64,000 bases of DNA from Cupriavidus nantongensis (GTDB lineage: Bacteria > Pseudomonadota > Gammaproteobacteria > Burkholderiales > Burkholderiaceae), in assembly GCF_001598055.1 (NCBI RefSeq), contig NZ_CP014845.1, positions 1,674,001-1,738,000 on the forward strand, in the 5' to 3' direction. Below are positions 62,800-64,000 of this stretch, one piece after another. The notes below the pieces were generated by a model. It saw only the letters and a list, made by a program, of their open reading frames with translations, searched no databases and was not told where the DNA came from. Positions within the stretch are counted from its first letter, which is position 1; each line of letters starts with the position of its first letter. Both the position numbers and the translations under genes were made by a program.

Positions 62800-63975
62800 A
62801 TGCCGTGGAGCGCCCGAGACACCATGAGCCTTCGCCTGGAGTTCATTGCCCTGGCTTCCCAGCCGGGATGCAACCGTCGGGAGCTGTGCCGACGGTTCTC
62901 GATCAGTCCGCAAACCGCTTATAAGTGGCTGGCCCGGCATCGGCAGGAAGGCGCCGCGGGCTTGGCCGACCGGCCCAGGCGGCCGCACCACAGCCCCGAG
63001 CGCACCGCTGATTTCCTGGAGGAACTGGTGCTGATGCTGCGCCGCGAACACCCGACCTGGGGTGGGCGCAAGATCAGCCGCAGGCTGTCCGACCTGGGCC
63101 ACGCCGAGGTGCCTGCGCCCAGCACGGTGACCTCGATCCTGCATCGACATGGTCTGATCGATCCGCAGGCCAGCGCCCAGGCCACCCCCTGGCGGCGGTT
63201 CGAGCACGACGAACCCAACGAGCTGCTGCAGATGGACTTCAAGGGTCAGGTGCCCAATGAGCAGGGCGTCTGCTTTCCGCTCACGCTGATCGACGACCAT
63301 TCCCGCTTCAACCTGTGCCTGGCAGCCTGCGCGGACCAGCGCCGCCAGACGGTGCAGCAGCAGCTGATTGGGGCCTTCCGCCGCTACGGCCTGCCCCGGC
63401 GCATCACCATGGATAACGGCCCTCCATGGGGAGGCGGCGACGAAGAGGGGCTGGGCTACACCAGGCTGACGGTCTGGTTAATGCAACTAGGGATCCGGGT
63501 CAGCCATTCACGGCCCTATCACCCACAAACACAGGGCAAGGACGAGCGGTTCCACCGCACCCTGAAGGCCGAAGTCCTGCAGCACCGCCGCTTCGTGGAC
63601 AACACCGAGGCGCAGCAGGTCTTCGATCGATATCGCTACGTGTACAACCACGAGCGACCCCATCAGGCCCTGGACATGCAGGTGCCGGCCCAACGCTATC
63701 GCGTGAGCAGCGTGGCCTACCCGGAGGCGCTACCGGAGGTGCAGTACCAGAGCGGCGACCGTGTCTACAAGGTCGACAGCAGCGCACGGATCATAGTTGG
63801 CAACCGGCGCATCAAGATCGGCAAGGCGTTCATCGGCCAGTGGATCGCGCTACGCCCGACCCGGCGCGACGGCGTGTTGGCCATATGGTTCAGCCGCTTT
63901 GAAATCGGCGAAATTAGCCTGCACGCCGCTGCGGCGTGCAGGCCACAAGCATCACCTAGGGACGTAACCCCCTGA
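62800..63975 (+). CDS. IS481-family DDE transposase
   Basis: The 391-residue protein has an N-terminal helix-turn-helix (NRRELCRRFSISPQTAYKWL), a linker with HPTWGGRKISRRL, and an rve-type catalytic core with Asp in LLQMDFKG, Asp in ITMDNGPPW and Glu in GKDERFHRTLKAE. The frame is intact, so the element is probably active. ATG 62800 is the first start; 62824 is also possible. Downstream sequence to 64000 is the right part of the element. Confidence 0.92.
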   Translation: MPWSARDTMSLRLEFIALASQPGCNRRELCRRFSISPQTAYKWLARHRQEGAAGLADRPRRPHHSPERTADFLEELVLMLRREHPTWGGRKISRRLSDLGHAEVPAPSTVTSILHRHGLIDPQASAQATPWRRFEHDEPNELLQMDFKGQVPNEQGVCFPLTLIDDHSRFNLCLAACADQRRQTVQQQLIGAFRRYGLPRRITMDNGPPWGGGDEEGLGYTRLTVWLMQLGIRVSHSRPYHPQTQGKDERFHRTLKAEVLQHRRFVDNTEAQQVFDRYRYVYNHERPHQALDMQVPAQRYRVSSVAYPEALPEVQYQSGDRVYKVDSSARIIVGNRRIKIGKAFIGQWIALRPTRRDGVLAIWFSRFEIGEISLHAAAACRPQASPRDVTP

Positions 63976-64000
63976 CGTCTACAATGTGTCCACCATGTCC

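Larger units (their letters stand above)
62717..64000 (+). mobile_element. IS481-family insertion sequence (right end outside window)
   Basis: The element appears to start with TGT at 62717, immediately after repeat unit 2 is interrupted. A terminal motif GGACATGGTTGACAC (62752-62766) recurs inverted as GTGTCCACCATGTCC at the last bases of the window, with one mismatch, so the right inverted repeat is only partly included. It encodes one transposase. Confidence 0.8.

Overview
This 64 kb window is GC-rich (roughly two thirds G+C by eye), densely coding, and looks like a beta-proteobacterial chromosome of the Cupriavidus/Ralstonia type (Burkholderiaceae). The reasons are a Bug-type tricarboxylate-transporter receptor, a Burkholderiales-type porin, a TorF-family porin, many LysR/two-component/TonB genes, and CTCTCCCGC...GCGGGAGAG palindromic intergenic repeats. 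The content (sensing, transport, catabolism, one insertion sequence, two toxin-antitoxin remnants) suggests a secondary replicon or an accessory part of the main chromosome; that placement is inference. No rRNA, tRNA or CRISPR array was seen.

Layout. 1-3.9 kb: partial DUF1326 gene, a small membrane protein, a Bug receptor and threonine-synthase-like PLP enzyme operon divergent from a LysR regulator. 3.9-16.9 kb: one co-directional block on the minus strand with a chaperone-usher fimbrial operon (pilin, chaperone, usher) followed by two large hybrid histidine kinases and two LuxR-type response regulators, one of which has a degenerate receiver. 17-21.4 kb: an OmpR-type two-component pair divergent from a Fur-boxed siderophore-type TonB receptor. 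21.4-27.9 kb: trehalase, MdtD-type exporter, a PqqU (YncD)-like TonB receptor and a flavodoxin/WrbA-like protein. 28-34.2 kb: a five-gene operon of a small Cys-containing membrane protein, a TonB receptor, an ABC ATPase and two ABC permeases, with a good sigma70 promoter. 34.3-35.4 kb: an MCP with almost no periplasmic domain.

35.5-47.3 kb is the most coherent accessory system: class III aminotransferase, XRE-PAS regulator, CntA-like Rieske oxygenase, BetB-like aldehyde dehydrogenase, BetA-like choline dehydrogenase, TorF porin, small membrane protein, APC permease and CntB-like reductase. Oxygenase and reductase lie in two transcription units whose upstream regions carry the same 32-bp palindrome, which suggests one regulator couples them. 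It probably degrades a quaternary ammonium compound (carnitine, choline or betaine type).

47.3-49.3 kb: gene debris (nitronate monooxygenase and enoyl-CoA hydratase fragments) beside VapBC, then an SRPBCC-ArsR pair with a clear operator. 49.4-53.7 kb: a MacA-like adaptor, an ABC ATPase and two FtsX-type permeases. 54-56.7 kb: GltS symporter and a TAXI-type binding lipoprotein. 56.7-62.3 kb: small proteins, an orphan MazE-like antitoxin, a porin and a class A penicillin-binding protein. 62.4-64 kb: a tandem 178-bp repeat interrupted by an IS481-family element that runs off the end of the window.
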